Of a stretch of DNA of 64,000 nt, positions 1 to 8,924 are shown piece after piece. Under the pieces are notes generated by a model. The model saw nothing but the letters and a program-made list of their open reading frames with translations, searched no databases and had not been told where the DNA came from. The DNA lies in contig JASISA010000002.1 of NCBI GenBank assembly GCA_031771865.1, forward strand, positions 1,178,001 through 1,242,000. Direction: 5' to 3'. Made by a program: the position numbers and the translations under genes. Position 1 is the first letter of the stretch. The number at the start of each line of letters is the position of its first letter. This DNA is from Nothophaeocryptopus gaeumannii (taxonomy: Eukaryota > Ascomycota > Dothideomycetes > Mycosphaerellales > Mycosphaerellaceae).

Positions 1-760
1 TTGGTCCAGCAGCCGGAACAATAACAGTAGAATAGAGCCAGTTCCTACGCATGTCTTCGTTGCGGCTCGGCAGCATATCAACCATATGTTGATAAGTATC
101 AAAGAAGCCGTCCAGTCGCCATCTTTGTATAAGCTCCGGTTCATCGTAGTGCCAAACATCCGGAGTTGACAACGCTGAAGCCTTTTGCTTCTTGTTCTTC
201 GGCGTACGAATATTGACAAGCACTGTAAAAGCCTCGCACCGAAAGTGAATCTCTCGGCGTTGGGCTTTACCCTTGCCCTTGCCCTTGGATGAAGAGATAG
301 ATAGTGGTGCACTCGCACTCGCACTCGTAGGAGCTGGCGATGCAGCTGGACGAGAGATCTTGCGGTTGGTAGAAGCCTTAGGACTGAGGGGATCGATACC
401 AGCGTTGCCAATATTGCGGCTGTGTGACTTCTTATTCTGCTGAAGAACGGTGTTACCACGGTTCGAAGAGGTAGTGCCGAAACCTTGAAAGCCAGTATAT
501 GTACTAGAGGCTCCAGCTCCAATAAGCGCACTCGCAGCACTCGTAGAGGCTCCAGAAGCTGCTCCAGTAGGCGCACTCGCAGCACTCGTAGCTGCTGGCC
601 GTGCTGCTAGTAGTGGAGAGGATATGAGAGGCCCGTCATCTTCTCGGTAATGAGGATTGTGCACAAGGCAATAGGGGCATCGGAAAACGTTGCCAAGATC
701 ACAGTGATATATCACTTGCTTCTTGGACTGCGCACAGAACTTAGTCCACTCAAGATCCAT
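1..760 (-). CDS. second ORF of the element, partial (Cys-containing N-terminus, low-complexity middle)
   Basis: An open frame of about 253 codons starts at an ATG at 760 and is still open at position 1, so the C-terminus is missing. The N-terminal 40 residues hold a C...C...CxxC arrangement (FCAQ..., YHC, FRCPYC) that could bind zinc. Residues about 55-80 are Ala/Ser/Thr/Gly-rich and are encoded by the CACTCGTAG repeat read on the other strand, giving repeated TSAASA. A Lys/Ser linker (KGKGKGKA) and a charged region near the edge (LIQRWRLDGFFDTY) follow. It lies in the same frame as the tail of the upstream integrase exon at 791-1027, separated by one TAA, so it may be the former C-terminal part of that protein. 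Function unknown. Confidence 0.5.
   Translation of the reverse strand, partial: MDLEWTKFCAQSKKQVIYHCDLGNVFRCPYCLVHNPHYREDDGPLISSPLLAARPAATSAASAPTGAASGASTSAASALIGAGASSTYTGFQGFGTTSSNRGNTVLQQNKKSHSRNIGNAGIDPLSPKASTNRKISRPAASPAPTSASASAPLSISSSKGKGKGKAQRREIHFRCEAFTVLVNIRTPKNKKQKASALSTPDVWHYDEPELIQRWRLDGFFDTYQHMVDMLPSRNEDMRRNWLYSTVIVPAAGP
310..591 (+). repeat. CACTCG(TAG) repeat copies, cluster 1 (inside second ORF)
   Basis: CACTCG occurs on the plus strand at 310, 316, 322, 529, 538, 574 and 583; copies at 322, 538 and 583 extend to CACTCGTAG. The two pairs at 529-546 and 574-591 belong to a near-duplicate unit 45 bp apart. All fall inside the minus-strand open frame without breaking it, where they encode TSAASA-type residues. 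Confidence 0.85.
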
Positions 761-1133
761 TGTTGAAGAAGGAGGTAACGCTGAATACCCTTAAAGTGGC
801 TGACCAGCAGCCTCAAATACTGCTCTGGTTCGGTCACTCGGCTGCCTCTGTGTACTAGCAGCAGGCGTTTCAAACTCCGGCAGATCTCCGCCATTGTTGA
901 CATACTCATGCGCTGCAGTGCGGAGGTGATGGTATGCATGAACATGCAGCTTTTTGCGGCCCAGGCAATGCTGATTCCTCACCACCATGAAACATGATTG
1001 GGTAGCCGCTAGTATGAAGCATATCATTACACCACTCGAGAGATATTGGAGGTAGATATGCGAGCAAATCTGCGAATAGAATCAGCTGGAGTGAACTACT
1101 AAGTTCCAGCTTACAGCATCCCCTGCGAGCCTG

Positions 1134-1234
1134 CGAGTGCCGCTGCGAGTGACATGGGCAGCTACGAGTGCCGCTGCGAGTAACATGGGCAGCTACGAGT
1201 GCCTAGCTACGAGTGGCTCCGGCAGTTACGAGTG
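1134..1234 (-). repeat. CACTCGTAG minisatellite, cluster 2 (inside a probable intron of the integrase)
   Basis: CGAGTG on the plus strand (CACTCG on the coding strand) starts at 1134, 1146, 1165, 1196, 1210 and 1229. A unit of about 31 bp, with the core GCTGCGAGT and a shared ACATGGGCAGCTACGAGTG tail, is present twice in tandem (around 1142-1201). The block lies downstream of a strong GTAAGT donor at 1250-1245 on the coding strand, so it would be removed by splicing. Confidence 0.85.
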
Positions 1235-2029
1235 TGCACACCGCTACTTACCAAACTCTGCAATCTTGTCAACCCATTGCTGTAAAACCGGATCTTCAGT
1301 ATCCAGTAAATGCCCGTAGAAGTCACCGCCGTGAAGCTCCGGATAGTCGTAGAGATTGTTGGGCTCTCCAGCTACATGCTTAGCAACTGTCTGTTCGTTG
1401 TGCTTACGGATTGTATGAGTATTCCAGCAGTGTACAAACTCTCCAGTTGTATACCTCATTACAGGGATGTAGATTGCGAGCCAGGCAATACGATCTGCTT
1501 TAAGAGCTGCGTTATAATGCCCTTCCTCTCGGAGTTGATTGAAATAGTCTCTCCAGCGGTTGAATACTGACTTTGCTGCCTCGCCCCACCAGTGCTCAAT
1601 AGTCTGATTTCCTTTGCTTGTTGTATACCAGAAGGCATCGCTGAAAGTGATATGTTCGCTAGCAAGGTGCTCACGTAGGAGAAGATGTGCGTCCGCAAGC
1701 ATTGGAGTTTCAACGCCCTGATCAGATCGTATGATATTAGGCATACGGCCGGCCTTGTAGATCGTGATGATGTACTGTGCAAAAACCGAGAACTTGGTCT
1801 TAGCTAGCGGCCCAACAAAGTACCAGATAATCTTCCTTGAAAAGACGTCGATACAGGCGTAGATCGAGCATCCATAATCAGCCAGCTTACAAAAAGCATC
1901 AATAGAGTATACATCATCAGCTCCTCGAGCTTGAGGCCTTACGCTACGAGGTTTACTGCGTTTACCAGGTCGACGGCTCTCAAAGCTGCTGGCACCTTGG
2001 CACGGGCAATACGGAAGATGCGGTCTCTA

Positions 2030-2065
2030 CGAGTGATCAGCGAGTGCAGCCTACGAGTGCGAGTG
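2030..2065 (-). repeat. CACTCGTAG copies, cluster 3 (probable intron, supplies the 3' splice site)
   Basis: CGAGTG starts at 2030, 2041, 2054 and 2060 on the plus strand. On the coding strand the last copy is CACTCGTAG followed directly by the codons for the next conserved segment (DRIFRIARAKVP), so its terminal TAG serves as the likely acceptor of an intron that begins with GTACGC after the WHFIGR codons. Confidence 0.75.
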
Positions 2066-2579
2066 CCTGAGTGAATGAATACAAAGGCGTACCTGCCAAT
2101 GAAGTGCCATTTCTCACGAACAGTTTGGGCCAACTTGCGATATCCAAAGTCCTGTGCAGCACCATGCCCAAGCACATGGTCCAATGCCTCAATAGCGGCA
2201 TCCACCTCTTCAGAAGATTCTGCTGGATACCTCTTATATAGGCCTATATCACGCCTCAACCGCTGATATTGTATGAGGGAGATATTGTAGCCATCTGCCT
2301 GTGGATACTGAACTTCCTCTCATCTTTGTACGAGTACAGCCAGAAACGCTCAATAATACGGGCTCTGAGGGCATTGTCTACCTGTAGAGGAGCCTGTCGA
2401 ATACGAGCACCCCACTGCTTCAGCCTCCTCTTCAGAGTCTTGACAGATATATCAATATCGTAGTAGGTTCGTAGATTATCGCATATCGCAGTGTATTCGC
2501 GTCGGTCAAAGAAGATCCAGTGCTCAATCTGGGCTCGCACGGGCTCGAGGTCAACGGTATGAGGCGCCATATGCACTTG

Positions 2580-2628
2580 CGAGTGCAGGTACGAGTGTAG
2601 GCACGAGTGTAGGGCAATATAACGAGTG
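2580..2628 (-). repeat. CACTCG copies, cluster 4 (leader of the integrase)
   Basis: CGAGTG starts at 2580, 2592, 2603 and 2623 on the plus strand, just upstream of the integrase ATG at 2570. Three of them share the longer form ACGAGTGTAG. The innermost copy forms a near palindrome, GCACTTGCGAGTGC, at 2573-2586. Confidence 0.85.
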
Positions 2629-2837
2629 TAGATAAGAGTGTGGAAGCCGAGGCGAAAGTTGATATGACCCTTAGTCATGAACAGGGCTCTGCCCTCAGGC
2701 AGCCAGGCTGCGCTGACTTCACCGGCCACATACACACTGTGTCTTCGACAACGAACAGGGTCTTCTAAACAGATTTGCTTATGCAAGAAGCTGAGCAACT
2801 ACTTAGCACCTCCGGAATTAATGAACACGTCTTCAGA

Positions 2838-4207
2838 ATGGCCGACGACTGGCGCAAAGCAATGTCATTCTCCAACAGACTGAGCGAGACCACCAAAATG
2901 CAAGTGAGTGCCCAGTCTCTGTACCAAAGATATAGACAAAGACTAACACTGGTGTTGAAGAGTCTCCGCCTACAAAAACGCGCATCCATCATGTGAAGCA
3001 AGCGAGGCTTCCAAACATGCGAAACTCTTAGAGGAGAAAGCGAGGAAAGACGCACTATCTCTCGTATCAAACCCAGCGTGATGAATCCAATGCATGCTGA
3101 CCAGCCCAGAGCGAGTACCATGAGCTCTGCGCGAAGACGGTGCAGTTTCTGCTAGCTTCTGTGAGCCAAGGCCCGGTCGAGGACCATCATCAAGATGAAC
3201 ATGTCTTCTCAAATCTTCCCAGCACAGGAGCGAAGATTGGACGATACATCAACGCCGAGCACTTCAACGATGGACTCTTCTCTGAGATCTTTCGTGCCGC
3301 CGACCCGGACTTCAAGACCGGAGACGACAAGCCCAAGATAGTGGCCCTCAAAGTAACAAACCCAGCCATGATGACACCGCCTCACGACTCAACACGAGAA
3401 GCCCGAATCCTCAATGCCGCCAAAGGAGACCACATAATCCCTCTAATCGAAACATTTCATCAACCAGGTGGCTCCCTTGTCTTGGTATTCCCCTATATGC
3501 CCTGCGATCTCAACTTGCTCCTCCACAAACAACGCCTGACACCCTCATCTCGCAAAACAATCCTCCGCGATCTCTTCTCCGGCCTTTCTCACATCCACAG
3601 CCTAGGGATCATCCACCGAGACATCAAACCCTCCAACATCCTTCTCGCGACCCCATCCGGACCAGCATACATCGCCGACTTCGGAATCGCCTGGTCTCCC
3701 TCCGACGGCGCCAGCGAGCCTGTAGATCAGAAGATCCTGGACGTTGGCACGACATGCTATCGTCCTCCTGAGCTCCTCTTCGGGCATATGGCATACACCA
3801 CGAAACTGGATATGTGGGCTGCCGGTTGCGTTGCAGCTCAAGTCGTCTGCTTGAACGGCGAGACGCTCTTCGATGCTGGTGATCTGGGCAGTGAGCTTGC
3901 CTTGATCAGGAGCATGTTCCAAACGTTGGGAACGCCGGATTTGGAGGTTTGGCCCGAGGCGAAGGATTTGCCGGATTGGGGAAAGATGCGTTTCACGCAG
4001 TATCCTGGAACATTGTGGGAGGAGGTTTGGCCAGGAGCTGATGCGGAGGGGAGAGATCTGGTGCAGAAGTTGGTACAGTATGAGAGCTCGTGGCGCTTGA
4101 GTGCAGGAGAGGTACTGACGAAGTCCTAACGTCTCATCCAAAAGATTGTCTTGGCTAATGAATGCAAACAGGCCCTTCAACACCCCTACATCAGACAACG
4201 GCAATGA
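2838..4207 (+). CDS. Csk1/Cak1-like CDK-activating protein kinase
   Basis: Spliced model of about 402 residues: exons about 2838-2907, 2963-3063, 3110-4111 and 4172-4207. The kinase body has no ATG before catalytic Lys, which forces upstream exons; the intron 3064-3109 has a clean CTGAC branch point and joins KARKDALSL to SEYHELCAKT in frame. The first intron's exact ends are uncertain. Visible kinase elements are a degenerate Gly-loop (FNDGLFSEIF), ALKVT Lys near 138, HRDIKPSN near 226, DFG near 247 and the activation segment VGTTCYRPPELLFG near 270. The last exon adds EALQHPYIRQRQ, the usual end of a CMGC kinase domain. Family members phosphorylate the T-loop of CDKs. It converges on the next gene with 25 bp between stops. 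Confidence 0.85.
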
Positions 4208-4232
4208 GCACCAACCTCCTTTCCGACTTCTC

Positions 4233-4946
4233 TCAAATCGCCTTATTCACCCCCTGCCACTCAGGATCCTCCAACTTCGCCTTCAATAACCCACCAGGCC
4301 AACAAGCAGCCGGCGCCTTCTCCGGCCTCTTCAATGCCTGCTCTACCACCGCATCTCCCAAAACCTTCTCAATCTCGCCCCTCGGAAACTTCCCTTCAAC
4401 CTCGCTTACCCATTCCTGACTCACCATCTCCAGCGTCATAGATCGCTTGAAATCAACAGCCACACCCAGTCGGACGAGTCGCGCGAGTGGGGCGATTCGT
4501 TCGGCGATCTGAGGCGTATCATGCAATGCGATCGCAACCCAGACGTCGTGCTTCTCTGCTTCGGTAAACATTTCGTGCTCTCGCTCCTGGCTCGAGAGGA
4601 ACTTGACAGCAGCATCGGCTCCCTCAATCTCGAACCTGGTCGGGCCTGTATCGTACTCATCCGTCGTGCCGATGTCGTGGAAGATGCATGCGACGAACAT
4701 CAGAATGTTTTGGCGTGGATCGGTGTGGTATCGTGGGATTTCCTTTGAGACCAAGTGGTTGGCGTGAGCGTAGACGCGGATGCTGTGCGCGAGGATCAAG
4801 GGGTGGAGGTGTTGGTGGGCGTGGATGTAGGCGGCCTGAGAAACCGGATCTGGGGGCACCAGGGCGGGAATATCGATACTCTCGTGATTGTCTGGTGGAA
4901 TGCTGGAAGAGCTTCCTTCGGGTGGATGGGATGAAGGTGGACACAT
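4233..4946 (-). CDS. HD-domain protein, cyanamide hydratase-like
   Basis: Single-exon protein of 237 residues. The HD-superfamily metal site is visible: H54 in LAHSIRVY, H90-D91 in CIFHDIGTTDEY, and ALHDT further on. The combination of HS-R-YAHAN, FHDIGTT and RFEIEGADAA is characteristic of the fungal/yeast Ddi2-type cyanamide hydratase group, which converts cyanamide to urea, although many fungal relatives have no tested substrate. A Pro/Ser-rich N-terminus of about 30 residues is variable in the family. No signal peptide is seen, so it is probably cytosolic. Confidence 0.75.
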   Translation of the reverse strand: MCPPSSHPPEGSSSSIPPDNHESIDIPALVPPDPVSQAAYIHAHQHLHPLILAHSIRVYAHANHLVSKEIPRYHTDPRQNILMFVACIFHDIGTTDEYDTGPTRFEIEGADAAVKFLSSQEREHEMFTEAEKHDVWVAIALHDTPQIAERIAPLARLVRLGVAVDFKRSMTLEMVSQEWVSEVEGKFPRGEIEKVLGDAVVEQALKRPEKAPAACWPGGLLKAKLEDPEWQGVNKAI

Positions 4947-5343
4947 CGAACTCGACTTAATGGAGATTGAGGGAAGAGAGTAGTAATTTAATGTGAAGCA
5001 GTTTTGCCTTGACGAAGATGTTTCCTCTTATGCTTCCTTGAAATACTGCCTGGTGGCACCCAGCCGCGATGCCTTCTATCTCGCTTTCGGTATTCGAAGG
5101 GCGTTATCCTCTTGTTGCAGTCGACTGCGACGTTCGGAGTACAAGAGAAGGGCGGCGGATGACTAAATACTTCGACGGCTGAGGTGGGCTTCCTTCCAAG
5201 CTTGGCATGTACAGCCGAGGCTCCGCGATCGATTCTATATGCCATTGAGATTCTGAGACTTCTGCGTCCTTGCCGGTGGCGGTGGCTATGATGGCAGTGC
5301 TTTCACTTGAAGAAGAATGTGGTCTACTTCGGAATGAGAGTAA
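4947..5343. other. intergenic, 397 bp
   Basis: Lies upstream of the HD gene and downstream of the Tho7 gene, both on the minus strand. It contains only an 85-residue minus-strand ORF of biased composition (4988-5245) that I do not recognise. Most likely it holds the HD-gene promoter and the Tho7 3' UTR. Confidence 0.5.
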
Positions 5344-6453
5344 TTAAGTCTCGTCCATTGTCTCACCAACATCCGCCAAAGGTGTCGACGCATCCAGGCT
5401 GTCCACAGCTTTCAAACCTTCCTGCTCATTGGCAGAGGACTCCGTCAAGGACGTCTCCGCCATATCGACATCGTCTGGTCCTTGCGCGGGCTGAGCAAGA
5501 GGAGAGGAGACGCGGCTAGCAGATCGAGTCGCGTCGTCGACTTCCAGGAATTTGTTCGTCAGTCGCGCAGGAGTATCATCGCCAGTTTCACCGCTGTCCG
5601 GCAAAGGAGTCGCATAGCTAGCGTCCATCGGTCGCGGCGATCTTCCATCCTGAGCAGGAGTATTTCTCCCACTTGTCTCATCCTTGTTGCCATCCTCAAC
5701 ATCCTCCATATTCTCATCCTTCTCATCCTCCGCATCAGCCTCTGGCTCTGGCTCCTCCTTGATACCCTTGATCTGCCGAATCATAGCCTCGCCTTCGCGC
5801 ACGACGTTGTCGAACTGAGTCTTCCTATGTCCCCAAGTGACTTCGTACTCCGCGCTTTCCTGCTGCAGATCCTCAATCTCTTTCTCCAGCTGCTCGATGT
5901 TGGACTTCGCTTCATCGCGACTCTTCAGCTTCCTGTCATCCAAGATCTTGGCAGCCATCTCATCGTAGCCTTTTCTTTGCTGAAGCACATCTTGCGCTTC
6001 CTGGAGATGCGAGCGCAGTTCTAAAGTGTTGTCGCGTACCGCCTGCGCGGTCTCCAGGATCTTCGCCTTCTCTGCTGCGTATCGCTCGCGTTCGCGTTGG
6101 TTGGACGATAGAATCAGCTGGATACGGATGATGCTGCTCTCAAGATTGGCGAAGTCGAGGAGGACGTCTTCGCGGAATTTCTCGACTCGAGTTGCGTCGC
6201 AGAGTGAAGTCTCATCGTCGCCCTCGGGAGGCGGGGACGGTAGGTACGATAGTGATGGCTTCAGGACTGAGTTGTTTCCTAGCAGCTGCTTGGTAACGCG
6301 TTGAAAAGGTCGCTCTTCGACAGAGAGCATGCGACTGGCGTGGAGAGCATCTTTTGATCATTAGTGAGGGTTGAACAATGCTCGCCCTAAGATTGGCCAA
6401 CCTTCCTGCGACTGCACTGGCAACCAGCCCAGCGGCGTATCCTCTTCAGCCAT
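5344..6453 (-). CDS. THO complex subunit 7 (Tho7-like)
   Basis: Two exons (6453-6402 and 6350-5344) joined by a 51-bp intron give 352 residues; the junction restores the conserved start QSQEDALHASRMLSVEERPF, which identifies Tho7/Mft1-type THO subunits. Residues about 70-200 form a long coiled coil rich in Glu, Lys and Gln; the rest is an acidic, disordered tail (EPEPEADAEDEKDEN, many Ser-Pro). The protein acts in the nuclear THO/TREX complex, coupling transcription to mRNP assembly and export. The donor GTTGGC is weak, but the alternative start at MLSVEERPF would cut off the conserved ALHASR motif. It is divergent from the Elongin A gene, another RNA polymerase II elongation factor. Confidence 0.88.
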
Positions 6454-6920
6454 GTTGCTGCTCTGTGTGAATGAATAGAGGGATTGTGTTGAACAAGAGC
6501 TCCAATTTTGACCGTTCCTGGTGAAGCTGCAGGGGTCTGCGTTAGGTTAGCGCCGGGCGCCACGTGCACCAGCCGCAATGACAGGCATGCATGAGGACAA
6601 CTGCAGCGCATCCAGCCAACATCGCCCTTCTCTCTCACATCCTCTCACTCCACATGTCTCTGTTATTACACCGTCCTACGACACCCCAGATGCCACGGAA
6701 CCATGCGACGACAACTGCGAACACTAACACAGCTCAGATCGCCATCGTCACCCATTAGCGCGCTCTGAGAGAACATAAAATTGGAACTTGGTAATGTGCC
6801 TTCGATTGAATGAGTGAAGGAGGATAGAAGCTATTGTCCCACAACTTCAACAATAGAGCGCAGAAGAGCTTGGACCTCCCACAGAAACTACTTCTTCCTG
6901 CTCATCGAGCCAATTCCGAC
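6454..6920. promoter_or_regulatory. divergent promoter region between Tho7 and Elongin A genes
   Basis: 467 bp separate the two start codons. No long ORF with coding character is present. Two transcription elongation-related genes would share this bidirectional region; no specific operator could be identified by eye. Confidence 0.4.
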
Positions 6921-8144
6921 ATGCCCGCACCAACACTTGTCAAAATGGCTATCCGCGCCGCCATGAAGAATGTGGACCAGATCTGGGAGCTCGGCGACAT
7001 GCCCGTCGAAATGGCCGAGCCTATCCTCAAGCAAGTCGCAGATCCCAACCAACTTCACAGCATTGAGGTCAATAGCCCTCAATTCATCGGCCAAACCGGC
7101 AAGTACTGGAAGGCCCTCATCCTCCGAGACTGCCACAGCCTTACCGCAGAGAAGATGCCCGAGCCAAGCAACCCTGCGAGCTGGCACAAGGTCTACCGCA
7201 GATGCAGAAACGACGAGAAGGCCATTGAAGCCGCCCAAGAAGAAGAGCTACGCAAGAGCCTGCTCGGCGAAAAGGTCAAGAAGGCAGAGAAATCGTCTGT
7301 CTTTGTCGGCAAGATCATGTCACATGCACGAGACGAGAAGGAGACGAACACGTACGTTGACGGCGTGCGTAACAAGAACAAGAACGATCTCGGCTTCGAC
7401 AAGCGCCCTACCTCACTCAGGAACGCCAAAACCGGTGCCGACGCCATCGCAGCCATCCGCCGCCAGAACGCCCAAAGAGCACAGCAAAAGGCTATGATTC
7501 GCCCATTCCAGCCACAGCAATCATGCACACGTCAAATCAAGCAAGCACCCGCCAGCATGATTCGCGAAATCCAGAAGCGCGGCCCACAGGAGATTGCTCC
7601 TCGACCACTGCTACCTCACCAGAAGGAGATGCTCAAGGAGAAGGCAAAGCTCAGCGCCAATGTCAAGATTCAAGCACCCGGTCGCCTCTCCAACGCCAAG
7701 TTCGCCGCAGCTCACCAGGCACGCAACAACGCCGCTGTGCGCGAGGCCCGACAGATCAACGAAGTCAAACTCAGAGCACTCACCAAGTCAGACCTGAAAC
7801 TAGCTCCTGTCAAGAAGTTTGAATTTGAAAAGCCACCGCAGTCGGTCTCACCGCCACCAGCAACTCAACAAGTGAGCAAGGCTAAGATCAAAGAATTCGA
7901 TTACGCCTCGGCTGTTCGTGCGGCGAAGGATTCAGGTGGTGCTACTGAATCTCAATCAAGCAAGCCACGAGTGCCGGGCATTGTCATTACTCCGCCTGGG
8001 TCTCCTTCGTCGCATCCACTCTCTCCAGCAACGGAGAACGCGATCAGCCCACCACTCGCCAACAGCCCACCATCCGCCAAGCCCTTGGTCAAGAGGCGTC
8101 CGGCATCATCGGTTTTCATGCCGTCAAAGAAGATCAGGCGTTGA
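6921..8144 (+). CDS. Elongin A (RNA polymerase II transcription factor SIII subunit A)
   Basis: Single exon, 407 residues from the first ATG of the frame (the frame is open further 5' but only with a TTG). Residues about 1-100 match the Elongin A domain: MPAPTLVKMAIRAAMKN, DQIWELGDMPVEMAEPIL, a BC-box/F-box-like stretch (LHSIEVNSPQFIGQ) and the conserved YWKALILRDC. A basic Lys/Arg-rich middle and a Pro/Ser-rich tail ending in a basic RRPASSVFMPSKKIRR follow. Elongin A binds Elongin C and functions with a Cullin-3-type ligase in removing stalled polymerase in yeast. It is convergent with the tubulin cofactor A gene, with only 7 bp between stops. Confidence 0.85.
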   Translation: MPAPTLVKMAIRAAMKNVDQIWELGDMPVEMAEPILKQVADPNQLHSIEVNSPQFIGQTGKYWKALILRDCHSLTAEKMPEPSNPASWHKVYRRCRNDEKAIEAAQEEELRKSLLGEKVKKAEKSSVFVGKIMSHARDEKETNTYVDGVRNKNKNDLGFDKRPTSLRNAKTGADAIAAIRRQNAQRAQQKAMIRPFQPQQSCTRQIKQAPASMIREIQKRGPQEIAPRPLLPHQKEMLKEKAKLSANVKIQAPGRLSNAKFAAAHQARNNAAVREARQINEVKLRALTKSDLKLAPVKKFEFEKPPQSVSPPPATQQVSKAKIKEFDYASAVRAAKDSGGATESQSSKPRVPGIVITPPGSPSSHPLSPATENAISPPLANSPPSAKPLVKRRPASSVFMPSKKIRR

Positions 8145-8151
8145 ACTACCT

Positions 8152-8671
8152 CTACGACGTCTCGTGGATAGCTGCCAACGCGGCGGCAATGGCCTCTTTG
8201 GCCTTGGTGACATCCTCGGAGCTTTGATCTCCTGCATCTTTCTCCAGCTGCGCCTCCAACTTGGCCTTTGCTTCCTCGATCTTCTGCTTCAGATGCGGAA
8301 ACATGGCATTGGTCTCGTCGAGGGCTTTACGCTGCACACATGTTGAGATTAGCGAAGGCGTTTTGTTTTGCGGGTATGCATGGAACGGATGCAAATGAGA
8401 CTACCAGCTGTAGTTCAGATGATGCATGGAATGACTTGATAGATAGATGACATCCAAACGCAGTGCAAGCGACGACTTGTAAATTGAAAGCTTTACTACA
8501 TACCTCCTGTCTCAATGTGTACTCTGCATTCTCATCGCCGCCGTTGCCTTGTTCTTCGAGCTTGGCGATCCGGGATTGCTGTGATTCGAGCTCGTGGTGG
8601 TAGGATGCTTCCTCTTTGACGAGACGATTCAGAACCGATGTGGCGATTGCCAATTGCGACGGTGCTGGCAT
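8152..8671 (-). CDS. tubulin-binding cofactor A (TBCA/Rbl2)
   Basis: Two exons (8671-8504 and 8331-8152) with a 172-bp intron (GTATGT...TGTGCAG) encode 115 residues, the usual family length. The sequence is an all-helical three-helix protein: PSQLAIATSVLNRLVKEEAS, ESQQSRIAKLEEQG, then after the junction RKALDETNAMFPHLKQKI and a Glu/Lys-rich last helix. TBCA captures beta-tubulin during folding. The start codon lies 253 bp from the Mcm4 ATG on the opposite strand, so the two genes share a bidirectional promoter. Confidence 0.88.
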
Positions 8672-8924
8672 CTTTGCTTCGTATGTTTCGTGATGTCGGC
8701 CGTTTCGGTCAAAGATGTCTGGTGGGACGAATTCGAGCTTCCCGTCCGCAGCTGCAGGCACTTCGGCTAGCAGCCAATCAGACCATCCAAACCCTAGCGC
8801 GACGCGTGCGCTGAGGGAGAGAGCGCGTCGCGTTTGGCAAGAGCGTTCGCGTTTTCGTACCCCTTCCACACTCACTTCTCCCTAACCTCTATACTCTCTA
8901 TACTACACGACCGCTCAACACAGC

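Larger units (their letters stand above)
791..2570 (-). pseudogene. DDE integrase-core protein, frameshifted relic
   Basis: Reading from an ATG at 2570, the product begins with an HTH-like N-terminus (ICDNLRTYYDI, KTLKRRLKQWG) and continues to an integrase core with VYSIDAFCKLADYG (first Asp), RSDQGVET (second Asp) and IEHWWGEAAKS (Glu), as in integrase-core proteins common in fungal genomes. The reading frame breaks at least twice, near 2305 and near 1980, each at a GAGAG context, and again around 960. Two probable introns carry the repeat: about 2030-2093 (ends CACTCGTAG) and 1055-1250 (starts GTAAGT after the AEFG codons). A TAA ends the last segment (…FEAAGQPL) at 791. I read this as an inactive transposase; very unusual splicing is the alternative. 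Confidence 0.75.
1..2650 (-). mobile_element. decayed integrase-type transposable element (right part; runs off the left edge)
   Basis: A minus-strand integrase relic is followed downstream by a second open frame that continues past position 1, and the whole stretch is studded with a CACTCG/CGAGTG short repeat that is scarce elsewhere in the window. The integrase is interrupted by frame breaks and the next gene (a conserved kinase) begins only 190 bp from the repeat-rich leader, so this looks like an insertion next to a housekeeping gene. No terminal inverted repeat or target-site duplication can be defined because the left end lies outside the window; the right limit is placed just after the last repeat copies and is approximate. 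Confidence 0.7.

Noticed and set aside
1134..1234. CRISPR-like array
   Set aside because: Units are only 9-31 bp, unevenly spaced and without unique spacers, and the genome is eukaryotic.
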